Of a stretch of DNA of 22,031 nt, positions 7,801 through 16,479 are shown in pieces (position 1 is the first letter of the stretch; each line of letters starts with the position of its first letter). Below the pieces are notes generated by a model. It ran no database searches. It was not told where the DNA came from and worked only from the letters and a program-made list of their open reading frames with translations. Source of the stretch: an uncultured Clostridium sp. (GTDB lineage: Bacteria; Bacillota; Clostridia; TANB77; CAG-508); NCBI GenBank assembly GCA_947057505.1, contig CAMSEM010000009.1, forward strand, positions 1-22,031. The letters run 5' to 3'. A program made the position numbers and the translations under genes.

Positions 7801-7829
7801 AATACCTACTCCCCCTTTTTTCAATAAAA

Positions 7830-7858
7830 ATTCTATCATTTTTTATGTTTACTGTCAA
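7830..7858 (-). promoter_or_regulatory. Strong sigma-A promoter of the fibronectin-domain gene
   Basis: On the minus strand a perfect TTGACA (7853-7858) and TAGAAT (7830-7835) are spaced by exactly 17 bases, about 30 bases upstream of the preferred start codon at 7800. The transcript would begin close to the ribosome binding site, leaving a very short leader. Confidence 0.85.
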
Positions 7859-7947
7859 TGCTTTTGGCAGTATTTGCTAAAATCTTAAGAAATTATTTTA
7901 TAACTTTATAAACATGATTGTATTTATACAAAATTAACCAAAAATTA

Positions 7948-8133
7948 CTACTCTACTATGATATTTTCTAGCCCACTTTCTTCCTCATTATTAGGCAAAA
8001 TTACAATATCTTCTTTTTCTTTTTTGATTTCTTCTATTTTTTGAAAATGATAAATTCCAAATACCACTCCTATTGCAATAAAAAATAGGCATATGGATAG
8101 TATGGTTATGATAAATGTTTTTTTCTGTACCAT
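7948..8133 (-). CDS. Small single-span membrane protein, 61 residues
   Basis: A short protein with Lys at residues 4-5, one membrane helix at about 7-29, a charged helix (KIEEIKKEKED) and an acidic tail. AAAAGGAG lies 9 bases upstream of the ATG and the gene starts 23 bases after the dnaE stop, so it is probably made from the same transcript. I do not recognise a family. The sequence predicts an N-terminal anchor with the charged C-terminal part on one side of the membrane. No clear terminator follows. Only a weak palindrome (7918-7931) is visible. Confidence 0.65.
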   Translation of the reverse strand: MVQKKTFIITILSICLFFIAIGVVFGIYHFQKIEEIKKEKEDIVILPNNEEESGLENIIVE

Positions 8134-8156
8134 TGTTAATTCTCCTTTTACTCTTC

Positions 8157-11100
8157 TTATTCTTCAGTAGTAATTAAATTAGCGTTTTGCTCTCCTACCA
8201 TTTCTTTAAATTGTTTTAAAATTTCTTCTGTCATATAGATGCCTCCTTTAATTGCATCTATTTTTTCTCCATTTTTAATATTCATTGGCATATTGTTTTT
8301 CTCTCCACTAAAAAATCGAATAGCTCCCTTTAGTTTTTCTTTGGTGGCTTCATCTAAATTTTTAATATCTACTTGCAATATTTTTCTTTTGCTTTCAGTA
8401 AATTCTTTAATGGCTCTTGCTACAATTTTAGGTTCTTCATCTTCTCTAATGCTAAGTCTACCCTCTACTAAAACAATATTGTCATTTACTAAAATATTGG
8501 AACAATTTTGATAACAACTGTCAAATACAATAATTTCTGTTGGTCCATATAAATCTTCTACAGTTACAAAAGCCATTATAGTATTGTTTTTTGTATATTT
8601 TTTCTTTATAGAAGATATAATTCCTGCATAGGTTACAGCTTTTCCATCTTGTAAATCTTTTCTTTGTATACTTTCTTCTACTTCTTCTGTTTCATTTAAT
8701 TTTCTTAGTTCAAATGTATTGATATTTGTTTTTGCTTCAATTTGTTTCCTAATATTAGCTAATGGATGTCCTGTAATATAAATTCCAAGCATTTCTTTTT
8801 CCATTAATAGCAATTCTTTTGGTGTATATTCTTCTAATACCATATAATTATATTTTATTTCTTCTGCATTACTTTCTCCTACTCCTAAGTCAAACATACT
8901 TACTTGACCTGCAAAGCTCTTTTTAGTGCTATTGTTTATGGTATCTATTATTTTTTCAAAAGAGGCTATTAAGGTTTTTCTTGTTTGACCTAAACTGTCA
9001 AAAGCACCAGCTTTTATTAAACTTTCTACACATTTTTTATTTACTTGTGTACTTTGAATTCTTTCACAAAAATCACTAAAATCTTTAAATTCTCCATTTT
9101 GTTTTCTTTCTAGTACAATTTCGTCTACTGCTGCTGTTCCTACATTTTTGATACTACCTAAACCAAAGCGAATTTTCTTTTGATCTACTGTAAATTTTGT
9201 ATAACTTTTATTAATGTCTGGTCTTAATATTTCTATGCCTAATCTTTTACATTCTTCAATATAGCCTGGCACTTTATCTAAGTTACCTAAAAAACTATTT
9301 AACATAGCTGCCATAAATTCTGTTGGATAATAAGCCTTTAAATAAGCTGTTCTATATGATACTACTGCATAGGCTGCTGCATGCGATTTATTAAAAGCAT
9401 ATTTTGCAAATTCTGCCATTTCGTCAAATATTTTATTAGCAGATTGCTCATCAATACCATTTCTAACACAACCTGGCACTACAATATTTCCATTTTCCTC
9501 CACTTGCCCATGAATAAAAACTTCTCTTTCTTTTGCCATAACATCTAACTTTTTCTTTCCCATGGCTCTTCTTACTAAATCTGCTCTTCCTAGTGAATAG
9601 CCTGCTAAGTCTCTTACAATTTGCATAACTTGTTCTTGGTATACCATACAACCATATGTAACTTCCAGTATTGGTTTTAAGCTAGGATGAGTGTAAACAC
9701 TATGTTGTGTGTCTTTTTTGTTGGCAATATATCTTGGAATTTGATCCATTGGTCCTGGACGATATAATGAAACACCAGCTATAATATCTTCTAGGCAATC
9801 TGGTTTTAGCTCTTTCATAAAGTTTGTCATTCCTTGACTTTCAAATTGGAATATGCCAACAGACTCTCCATTTTGCCATAGTTTGTATACTTTAGGGTCA
9901 TTCATAGCCTCATCAAATTTTATATCAATTCCTTGATTTTCTTTTACTAAGTCAATGGTATCTTGAATAACTGTTAAAGTTCTAAGACCCAAAAAGTCCA
10001 TTTTTAAAAGTCCTAATTCTTCTAAAGTTGTCATGATATATTGTGTTGAAATAGCTCCATCTCTTACATAAAGTGGCACATAACTTACTACAGGGTCTTT
10101 GGTAATAACAATACCACAAGCATGGGTAGATGCCTGTCTTGGCATTCCTTCTAAAGCCATGGCAATATCTAGCAATTTTTTCATTTGCTCATCTTGTTCA
10201 TATAACTCTTTTAGTTCACGGTTTTGCTCCATTGCTTTTTTAATGGTAATATGTAGTTCATTTGGTATCATTTTAGCTAATTTATCTGCTTCTGCATATG
10301 GTAAATCTAACACTCTTGCTACATCACGAATTACCATTCTAGCAGACATTGTTCCAAAAGTAATAATTTGTGATACATGGTCTTTTCCATATTTTTGTTC
10401 TACATATTCTATTACTTTATCTCTTTTTTCATAACAAAAGTCCACATCAAAGTCTGGCATACTAATTCTTTCTGGATTTAAAAAACGTTCAAAGATTAGT
10501 CCATAGCCAATTGGGTCAATATCTGTAATTCCTATTGCATATGCTACAATAGAGCCTGCCCCAGAACCACGTCCTGGTCCTACTGGAATGTTGTGAGTTC
10601 TTGCATAATGGATATAATCCCATACAATTAAGAAATAATCTACATATCCCATTTTATTGATAACACTTAATTCGTAGTTTGCTCTTTCTAATATTTCTTG
10701 TGAAATCGGCTCTCCATAACGCTCTTTTAAACCTTCCATAGTAAGCTTTTCTATATAATCATAATGTGTTTTAAATTCTTGTGGCACATCATAGTTTGGT
10801 AAAATGGTATGTCCAAATTCAAATTCTACATTACATTTTTCTGCAATTTTGACTGTATTTTCTATGGCATCTGGTACATTTCTAAAGTAATCCATCATTT
10901 CTTCTGGAGATTTTACATATAGTTCATCTGTTTCAAAACGCATTCTATCTTCATCTGTCATACGTTTTCCTGTTTGAATGCATAGCAATACCTCATGGTT
11001 ATAGGCATCTTCTCGTTTTAAATAATGGGCATCATTTGTTGCAACTAATGGTATGTCTAACTCTCTTGATAATTCTATTAACTTTTGGTTTGCTAACACT

Positions 11101-11645
11101 TGCTCTTTAATTCCATTGTTTTGAATTTCTAAATAATAGTCTTCTCCAAAAATAGATTTAAACCAAAGTGCTACCTCTTTTGCCTTTTCCATATTTTTAG
11201 CAAGAATTGCTTGATTTACTTCTCCTGCTAAACAAGCACTACAACATACTAAGCCTTCATGATATTGCTGTAATACTTCGTGGTCAATACGTGGCTTATA
11301 GTAAAAACCTTCTGTATAACCTATTGAAACTAATTTTGCTAAATTTTTGTACCCTTCATTATTTTTTGCAAGCAAAATAAGATGGCTATACCTTCCATCT
11401 ATGTTAGGATCTTTATCATGTCTTGAGCGTGGTGCTACATATACCTCGCAACCAATAATTGGCTTAACGCCATTTGCCTTGCAAGCTTTGTAAAAATCTA
11501 TGGCACCAAACATGGCTCCATGGTCTGTAATGGCCATAGCATCCATACCTAATTCTTTTGCTCTTACTGGTAAATCTTTTATTCTGTTTGCTCCATCTAA
11601 TAAGCTAAATTCGCTATGTATGTGTAAGTGTACAAAGTTTGACAT
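8157..11645 (-). CDS. dnaE: DNA polymerase III subunit alpha, DnaE type
   Basis: A full-length C-family replicative polymerase of 1162 residues. The N-terminal PHP domain shows HLHIHSEFSLLDG (6-18), ITDHGAMFG (39-47), GCEVYV (65-70) and NDAHY (204-208). The polymerase core shows VGPGRGSGAGSIVAY (355-369), the catalytic pair in PDFDVDFC (397-404, Asp400 and Asp402) and a later KMDFLGLRTL holding the third Asp. An OB-fold (YAGIISSIKKKYTKNN, then FVTVEDLYG) lies around 1000-1080. The PHP-first layout and absence of an inserted exonuclease identify DnaE rather than PolC. The start codon is ATG, but the Shine-Dalgarno lies over 30 bases upstream with a hairpin between (separate entry). The gene before it is an unknown ORF ending 103 bases away. 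Confidence 0.97.
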   Translation of the reverse strand: MSNFVHLHIHSEFSLLDGANRIKDLPVRAKELGMDAMAITDHGAMFGAIDFYKACKANGVKPIIGCEVYVAPRSRHDKDPNIDGRYSHLILLAKNNEGYKNLAKLVSIGYTEGFYYKPRIDHEVLQQYHEGLVCCSACLAGEVNQAILAKNMEKAKEVALWFKSIFGEDYYLEIQNNGIKEQVLANQKLIELSRELDIPLVATNDAHYLKREDAYNHEVLLCIQTGKRMTDEDRMRFETDELYVKSPEEMMDYFRNVPDAIENTVKIAEKCNVEFEFGHTILPNYDVPQEFKTHYDYIEKLTMEGLKERYGEPISQEILERANYELSVINKMGYVDYFLIVWDYIHYARTHNIPVGPGRGSGAGSIVAYAIGITDIDPIGYGLIFERFLNPERISMPDFDVDFCYEKRDKVIEYVEQKYGKDHVSQIITFGTMSARMVIRDVARVLDLPYAEADKLAKMIPNELHITIKKAMEQNRELKELYEQDEQMKKLLDIAMALEGMPRQASTHACGIVITKDPVVSYVPLYVRDGAISTQYIMTTLEELGLLKMDFLGLRTLTVIQDTIDLVKENQGIDIKFDEAMNDPKVYKLWQNGESVGIFQFESQGMTNFMKELKPDCLEDIIAGVSLYRPGPMDQIPRYIANKKDTQHSVYTHPSLKPILEVTYGCMVYQEQVMQIVRDLAGYSLGRADLVRRAMGKKKLDVMAKEREVFIHGQVEENGNIVVPGCVRNGIDEQSANKIFDEMAEFAKYAFNKSHAAAYAVVSYRTAYLKAYYPTEFMAAMLNSFLGNLDKVPGYIEECKRLGIEILRPDINKSYTKFTVDQKKIRFGLGSIKNVGTAAVDEIVLERKQNGEFKDFSDFCERIQSTQVNKKCVESLIKAGAFDSLGQTRKTLIASFEKIIDTINNSTKKSFAGQVSMFDLGVGESNAEEIKYNYMVLEEYTPKELLLMEKEMLGIYITGHPLANIRKQIEAKTNINTFELRKLNETEEVEESIQRKDLQDGKAVTYAGIISSIKKKYTKNNTIMAFVTVEDLYGPTEIIVFDSCYQNCSNILVNDNIVLVEGRLSIREDEEPKIVARAIKEFTESKRKILQVDIKNLDEATKEKLKGAIRFFSGEKNNMPMNIKNGEKIDAIKGGIYMTEEILKQFKEMVGEQNANLITTEE

Positions 11646-11687
11646 TATTAGTTTATGTTAGCTTTTTTAGCTAACATCTCCTCCCTT
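11646..11687 (-). promoter_or_regulatory. dnaE leader: Shine-Dalgarno, hairpin, 11 bases, start codon
   Basis: In the mRNA the purine-rich AAGGGAGGAG (11678-11687) is followed by the hairpin GTTAGCT-5 bases-AGCTAAC (11657-11675), then exactly 11 bases and the dnaE ATG. The same order and 11-base distance recur ahead of the prepilin peptidase gene. A 9-codon reading frame starts at the ATG overlapping the hairpin and stops 2 bases before the dnaE start, so reinitiation is an alternative reading. A TATAAT-like -10 lies at 11718-11723 without a good -35. Confidence 0.55.
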
Positions 11688-11748
11688 CTTGCAATAACTC
11701 TCTTTACTTTTTTATGTATTATATTACATTTTGTAAAAAAAAGAAAGG

Positions 11749-12132
11749 TTAATGTGTTATTTCATCTTGATTTGCTTTTTGATATTTTCCATCTCTTATG
11801 ATAATAGGATTACTTGGCTGTGTATTACTTACATAAGCTTGTTTTCCATTATTTATTTCTATATCATAGCTTTCTTTATCTATTATCATTTGCGCAATTA
11901 CTTCTGTTTTATTACATATATAGATTATTCCTTCTGCCTTTTTTAATATATAGTTATGTTGATGATATTCAAATGCATTTTGTCTGTTTTCAATTGCTTG
12001 TAGAATTGTTTCTTCAAAGTTCATAGAGGTTGGAGTTGGAATATTTATACTTCCATTTTCTTTAAAGTAATTAATTTCATGCTCTTTTTTTACTGCAAAT
12101 ACTGCTTCTGGTGCATTTTCTAGTTTTCCCAT
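11749..12132 (-). CDS. Unknown protein, possibly the C-terminal part of a gene split by a frameshift
   Basis: From the ATG at 12132 the product has 127 residues. A GTG at 12159 would add nine. Neither has a convincingly spaced binding site, which fits the idea that this frame is normally reached from the overlapping ORF (12120-12527). The first residues read ENAPEAVFAVKKEHEI, like the last strand of a globular domain rather than a natural N-terminus. The rest is mixed alpha/beta with no membrane segment and no motif I recognise (QAIENRQNAFEYHQHNYIL, then IICNK-type strands and a polar tail). A -1 shift or one extra A in the AAAA run near 12125 would join both frames as GWEKLENAPEAVF. Function unknown. 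Confidence 0.6.
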   Translation of the reverse strand: MGKLENAPEAVFAVKKEHEINYFKENGSINIPTPTSMNFEETILQAIENRQNAFEYHQHNYILKKAEGIIYICNKTEVIAQMIIDKESYDIEINNGKQAYVSNTQPSNPIIIRDGKYQKANQDEITH

Positions 12133-12527
12133 CCTTGAAATTTTTGTGGAGGTTGACACCCTTCTTTTTCCATAACTGTTCCATCATCTTCTATACGGAC
12201 AAAATGATGTCCACCTTCTTCTAAACTTCTATATAATACTAGATATTCATCCTCTTCTAAGCTAGTATCTCCTAGTAATCTCACAAAAGGAAAACTTTCT
12301 AATATTCCTGATACTCTTCTTTCAAAATCGCCTTTGCCTGGAAATATACAAGTATCTATTTTTAGTGCACATCCACCACAATTAATACTTTGGTTAAACC
12401 AATACTCTACATTTTCTGCTATTTTATTTTCTAGCTCTTCTAGTTGTATATTTGTTTTAGCTTGTCTTTTTAATTGTTCTATTTCTTCATTACGCAATTT
12501 TTCTTTTAATATCTTTTCGAAATCCAT
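12120..12527 (-). CDS. Unknown protein with a possible papain-like (Cys/His) domain, may be truncated by frameshift
   Basis: 135 residues, with AAGGAG well placed before the ATG at 12527. Residues 1-45 are a charged helix (EKILKEKLRNEEIEQLKRQ). A globular part follows with CGGCALKIDTCIFPG at about 50-64, SFPFVRLLGD, EYLVLYRSLEEGGHHFVRIEDDG at about 94-116, and GCQPPQKFQGWEN at the end. A Cys-Gly-x-Cys-Ala motif followed much later by a His-x-(Phe/Tyr)-x-Arg...Asp-Gly strand resembles papain-fold cysteine protease-like proteins of bacteria (weak inference). The frame stops at TAG inside what looks like an unfinished domain, and the overlapping next ORF continues it. It lies 73 bases after addA, beyond a nested palindrome. 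Confidence 0.7.
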   Translation of the reverse strand: MDFEKILKEKLRNEEIEQLKRQAKTNIQLEELENKIAENVEYWFNQSINCGGCALKIDTCIFPGKGDFERRVSGILESFPFVRLLGDTSLEEDEYLVLYRSLEEGGHHFVRIEDDGTVMEKEGCQPPQKFQGWEN

Positions 12528-12546
12528 TTTTCTTTCTCCTTAGAAT

Positions 12547-12597
12547 ATAGTTTAATTATTGTAAGGGCTATTGCCCTTACACGACCATTTAAACTAT
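12547..12597. repeat. Nested palindrome after addA (REP-like or RNA hairpin)
   Basis: An outer inverted repeat, ATAGTTTAA (12547-12555) with TTAAACTAT (12589-12597), encloses an inner one, GTAAGGGC (12561-12568) with GCCCTTAC (12573-12580). The inner stem is unusually GC-rich for this sequence. In the transcript it begins 3 bases after the addA stop codon. There is no T-run, so it is a poor terminator. A REP-like palindrome, an RNA-processing or mRNA-stability hairpin are options. Confidence 0.65.
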
Positions 12598-12600
12598 GTC

Positions 12601-15600
12601 TTACTTTTTACTTTTCCAAAAGGCAACATCGAAGTTTGCTTTTGCAAGGCATAAGCAAACTTTTGCTACTTTTTTGCCTAATGCTTGTTCTAATGCTTTT
12701 TGATAAATTTCTAATTGCACTTTGTATTTTTCTATTATTTTTGTTTTTGCATCTGCTGCTTTTCCTACATAGTCTGTTTTAAAGTCTATTAGAATAAGTT
12801 CATCTTGCTGATTAACGTAATATAAATCTATAATACCTTGTACTAAAATATTTTTTTGAGAGTTTGCCTCTTTTGCTTCTTGCAGGATTTCTTTGGCTGG
12901 TATACTAATATAAAATGGTTGTTCTTTGTGTATTTCTTTTGCTTGTTTTAGTTCATTAAATAGCTTAGATTTTGTGTATTGATATACCATGCTTATATCA
13001 ATTGCTTCTGCTTCTTTTGGTGTAATAATTTCTTTTTCTACTAAATTTTGTACCATTTGTTTTATATCTTCTAATTCGTACTTCTTTGTTTCATCTATTT
13101 TTTGTATGCATAAGTGAATTAAGGTTCCTTTATGGCTATTAGATATTTTTTCTTCTGGCTCTAAAAATTTTGGTACTATGTCTAATGTAGATTTATTTTG
13201 TGACAATTGTTCTTCTGTTTTTCTTACTTCTTCAATAGATTCAAATTCTATTTTTTCTGTAATATTAAAGTTTTCATTGTTTGCCTTGCTTTCTTCTTTT
13301 GCTAGTTCTTCTAGTTTCATTTTTTCTTGTTTGATATTGGTTACAGAAGTTTTGGTTGGTAAAACAGTGTCTACTAAATAATTATATTTCCATGATAATA
13401 TTTCTTTTAAGTTTTCTTGCTCTTGCTTGGTACTTTCTTTGTTTTGCTTTTCTAAGGCTGTTTTTATTTCTTGTTTTATATTTACTTTTTCTTCTACTTC
13501 ATTTGTTTGCAAGCTTTTTAGTAATTCTTTTTTAGAAAAAGTTTCAAGTGTAATAATTTTATCTAATGGCATTTTTCTTCCCTTTAATGTAATAACTTGA
13601 TTTTTTCCTAAAAGATATACATTTAAAAACCAATCTAAATAAGATTTTCCTTTTTGAATAAGCTTATAGTCTAATTTTAAGCTACCATCTTCTGCTATTT
13701 TGTACATTTTAAGAGCTTGCTCTTTATTTTGATATTCTTTTTGAAAGTCTTTACTTCTTCCTGTAATAAATAGTTTTTCTTTGGCTCTTGTTAAAGCTAC
13801 ATATAAAATTCTTTCTTCTTCTGAAAGTGTTTCTTGTTTCATTTTTAATTTGATAGCTTCTTTTGCCAAAGTATTATATTTAATTCTTTTTTGTGTATCA
13901 ATAAAGGTTGGTCCAAAACCAATATCTTGATGTAATAAAATTACATCATTTAAGTCTTGCAAATTAAATCTTTTTTGAGTATTACATAAAAATACTACTG
14001 GGAATTCTAGCCCTTTACTTTTATGAATACTCATAATACGAATAACATCTTCATTTTCTCCAATTAGTTTGGCTGCTGATAAATCTCCATTTTGTTTTCT
14101 TAATTTTTCTATAAAATGAATAAAGTTAAAAAGCCCTTTGTAGCTTGCGGTTTCATATTGTTTTGCTTTTTCAAATAAAGTTTTTAAATTTGCCTGCCTT
14201 ATTTCTCCATTTGGAAGTAAGCCTACATATTGATAATAGCCTGTATCTAAATATATTTGCCAAATTAGTTCTGCAAGTGGCATATATTTTTCTTGTTCTT
14301 TCCATTTTTCAAGCTTACTTAGTATTTTTTCTATTTTATTTCTTACTTTTTCTTCACAAGCAATTCTTGCTTTTATCATAGCTTCATAAAAACTACTATT
14401 TCTATCCATTAAGCGAATGGCTATTAGGTCATTATCCGTAAAGTTACCAATACTTGACCTTAATAGTACAATTAATGGAATATCTTGCATAGGATTATCT
14501 ATTATTTTTAAAATAGATAATATAGTTTCAATTTCTACTGTTTGTAAGTAAGAGCTTGAGCTATCACTAAATACTGGTAAATTTAAGTCTAATAGTTCTT
14601 TTTCATAAATAGGCGCTAAGGCAGAAGTTGCTCTTAATAAAATAACAATATCTTTTGGTCTAATTTTTCTATAACCTTGTTTTTTATCATATACCATATA
14701 TCCTTTATTTAATAACTCTTGTATTTTACTTGCTACTAATTTTGCCTCTAAAACTTCATCTTCTACTCTTTCTTGTGATTCTTCCTCTTCTTCTTCATCT
14801 TGAAAAGCAGTAATAGAGTCTTCTTCTTTTAAATCAATGATAAGCATTTGAGCTATTCCTGCATAATTACTTATTTCTTTTTCTTCTATGTTTTTATTGT
14901 CTAGATTATTATCTTTTTCTTTTAAAATTTCCTTTTGTTCTGGCTCTGGATAGTTTGCTCCATAGTTTAAGTATTCATTTTCGTCATACAAAATATCACC
15001 TAGTTCTTTTGTCATAATAGCTTCAAATACTAGGTTTGTAAAGTCTAATATATTTTGCCTACTTCTAAAGTTACGAAATAGCTGAATTTTTAAATTATCT
15101 TCCTCTTTTTTTTCTTCTTTTATTTGATATGTTTCGTATTTTTGAATAAATAGTTCTGGTCTTGCTCCTCTAAATTTATAAATACTTTGTTTTACATCTC
15201 CTACCATGAAGATGTTATTTCCTTTTGAAACGCTCGTTAAAATAGCTTCTTGTACTAGGTTACTATCTTGGTATTCATCTATAGCAATTTCTAAAAATTT
15301 ATTTTGATATTTGGTTGCTACCTCTGTTGGGTTACCATTTTCGTCTGTTAAAATTTTAAGTGCAAAATGTTCTATGTCATTAAAATCAATACAATTTTTT
15401 TCTTTTTTACTTTTAGCAAAATTTTGTGCAAATTCTAATACTAAGTTTGATAAACTTTTTAAAGTTGGTAATATTTGCTCAAAGTCAGCAAATATAGAAG
15501 TAGAATCACAGCAAATTGTTTTTCCTACTCCTTCTTTTATTTTCTTTTTCATTTTATCTCTTACTTCTTTTGCTTCTTCTTTTAAGTCTAAGGTAACACT

Positions 15601-16458
15601 TTTATCTATTGGCCATTTGCGAAAATTTAGGTCTTGCAATTTTTGATAGGTAAGTTCCCAAGATTGTGTTACGTTTAAAATGTCTTGCAACGAAATAATA
15701 TCTTCTGCTATGGTTTGAGTAAATTTAGCAAGTTCTATGTAATTTTGCATACAGTTTTGTATGCTTTGTAAGTTTAAAATTGCTTCTTCAATTTCTTCTT
15801 TGGCATCATTTAATATGATTTCTCCCCATATTGTTTTTCCAAAATCTTGCACTTTGCAATTTTCTTCTAGTGTGCTGATTTTGTCTTGTAACCATTTAGC
15901 TGGAGATGGACTGCTTTGCATAAAGTTATAAATAGTAAAGACTAATTTTTGTAAGTCTTCGTCTTTACGATAATTGGTGTATGTTTCTAATAAATCTAAA
16001 AATTCTTGATTATTTTCTTCATATTTTTGTTCAAATAAATCATCTAAGGTGTCTTGTTTTAATAATTCTATTTCTGCTGTATCTGCTATTCTAAAGTTGC
16101 TTGGCATATCAATTTCGTAAAAGTGGTTATGAATAACATCTAAACAAAAAGAATGGATAGTACAAATGCTAGCTTTATTTAATAAGGTGATTTGCCTTTG
16201 TAAATGCATATTTTGTGGTTCTTGCTCTAGTTTTTTATAAATTGCTTCTAAAATTCTTTCTCTCATTTCACTAGCAGCTGCATTCGTAAAGGTTACAACT
16301 AACATTTTGTTAATATCCATTTTTTCATCCATAATTTTATGAATTATTCTTTCTACAAGCACAGCAGTTTTGCCACTACCTGCGGCAGCGGCTACTAAAA
16401 TGTTTGAATTTTTTTCTTCAATTGCTTGTAATTGTTCTGTGGTCCATTTTACTTCCAT
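12601..16458 (-). CDS. addA: ATP-dependent helicase/nuclease subunit A (AddA)
   Basis: 1285 residues, the usual AddA length. The UvrD-like helicase motifs are in order: Walker A AAAAGSGKT (23-31), VVTFTNAAASEMRERI, IDEYQDSN with GDVKQSIYKFRGARPELF, a FRSR motif, IMSIHKSKGLEFPVVFL and YVALTRAKEKLFITG. The C-terminal RecB-type nuclease shows VQGIIDLYY followed by LILIDFKTDYV, with the catalytic acidic pair and Lys. AddAB resects double-strand breaks and loads recombinase. The start follows AAAGGAAC, 21 bases after the preceding stop codon. AddB, often adjacent in Firmicutes, is absent on both sides here and must be elsewhere if the complex is complete. The gene lies in the efp transcript, between the CD1247-type protein and two unknown ORFs. 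Confidence 0.95.
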   Translation of the reverse strand: MEVKWTTEQLQAIEEKNSNILVAAAAGSGKTAVLVERIIHKIMDEKMDINKMLVVTFTNAAASEMRERILEAIYKKLEQEPQNMHLQRQITLLNKASICTIHSFCLDVIHNHFYEIDMPSNFRIADTAEIELLKQDTLDDLFEQKYEENNQEFLDLLETYTNYRKDEDLQKLVFTIYNFMQSSPSPAKWLQDKISTLEENCKVQDFGKTIWGEIILNDAKEEIEEAILNLQSIQNCMQNYIELAKFTQTIAEDIISLQDILNVTQSWELTYQKLQDLNFRKWPIDKSVTLDLKEEAKEVRDKMKKKIKEGVGKTICCDSTSIFADFEQILPTLKSLSNLVLEFAQNFAKSKKEKNCIDFNDIEHFALKILTDENGNPTEVATKYQNKFLEIAIDEYQDSNLVQEAILTSVSKGNNIFMVGDVKQSIYKFRGARPELFIQKYETYQIKEEKKEEDNLKIQLFRNFRSRQNILDFTNLVFEAIMTKELGDILYDENEYLNYGANYPEPEQKEILKEKDNNLDNKNIEEKEISNYAGIAQMLIIDLKEEDSITAFQDEEEEEESQERVEDEVLEAKLVASKIQELLNKGYMVYDKKQGYRKIRPKDIVILLRATSALAPIYEKELLDLNLPVFSDSSSSYLQTVEIETILSILKIIDNPMQDIPLIVLLRSSIGNFTDNDLIAIRLMDRNSSFYEAMIKARIACEEKVRNKIEKILSKLEKWKEQEKYMPLAELIWQIYLDTGYYQYVGLLPNGEIRQANLKTLFEKAKQYETASYKGLFNFIHFIEKLRKQNGDLSAAKLIGENEDVIRIMSIHKSKGLEFPVVFLCNTQKRFNLQDLNDVILLHQDIGFGPTFIDTQKRIKYNTLAKEAIKLKMKQETLSEEERILYVALTRAKEKLFITGRSKDFQKEYQNKEQALKMYKIAEDGSLKLDYKLIQKGKSYLDWFLNVYLLGKNQVITLKGRKMPLDKIITLETFSKKELLKSLQTNEVEEKVNIKQEIKTALEKQNKESTKQEQENLKEILSWKYNYLVDTVLPTKTSVTNIKQEKMKLEELAKEESKANNENFNITEKIEFESIEEVRKTEEQLSQNKSTLDIVPKFLEPEEKISNSHKGTLIHLCIQKIDETKKYELEDIKQMVQNLVEKEIITPKEAEAIDISMVYQYTKSKLFNELKQAKEIHKEQPFYISIPAKEILQEAKEANSQKNILVQGIIDLYYVNQQDELILIDFKTDYVGKAADAKTKIIEKYKVQLEIYQKALEQALGKKVAKVCLCLAKANFDVAFWKSKK

Positions 16459-16479
16459 AAATTGTTCCTTTAGTACTTT

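Noticed and set aside
9463..9651. Second minus-strand frame inside dnaE
   Set aside because: It overlaps the conserved dnaE coding frame and shows no independent start signals. Its basic composition is a frame artefact.
12090..12160. Programmed -1 frameshifting between the two unknown ORFs
   Set aside because: The overlap has GGGAAAAC, but its phase does not give a canonical X-XXY-YYZ heptamer and no stimulatory hairpin is obvious. Mutation or sequence error is simpler.
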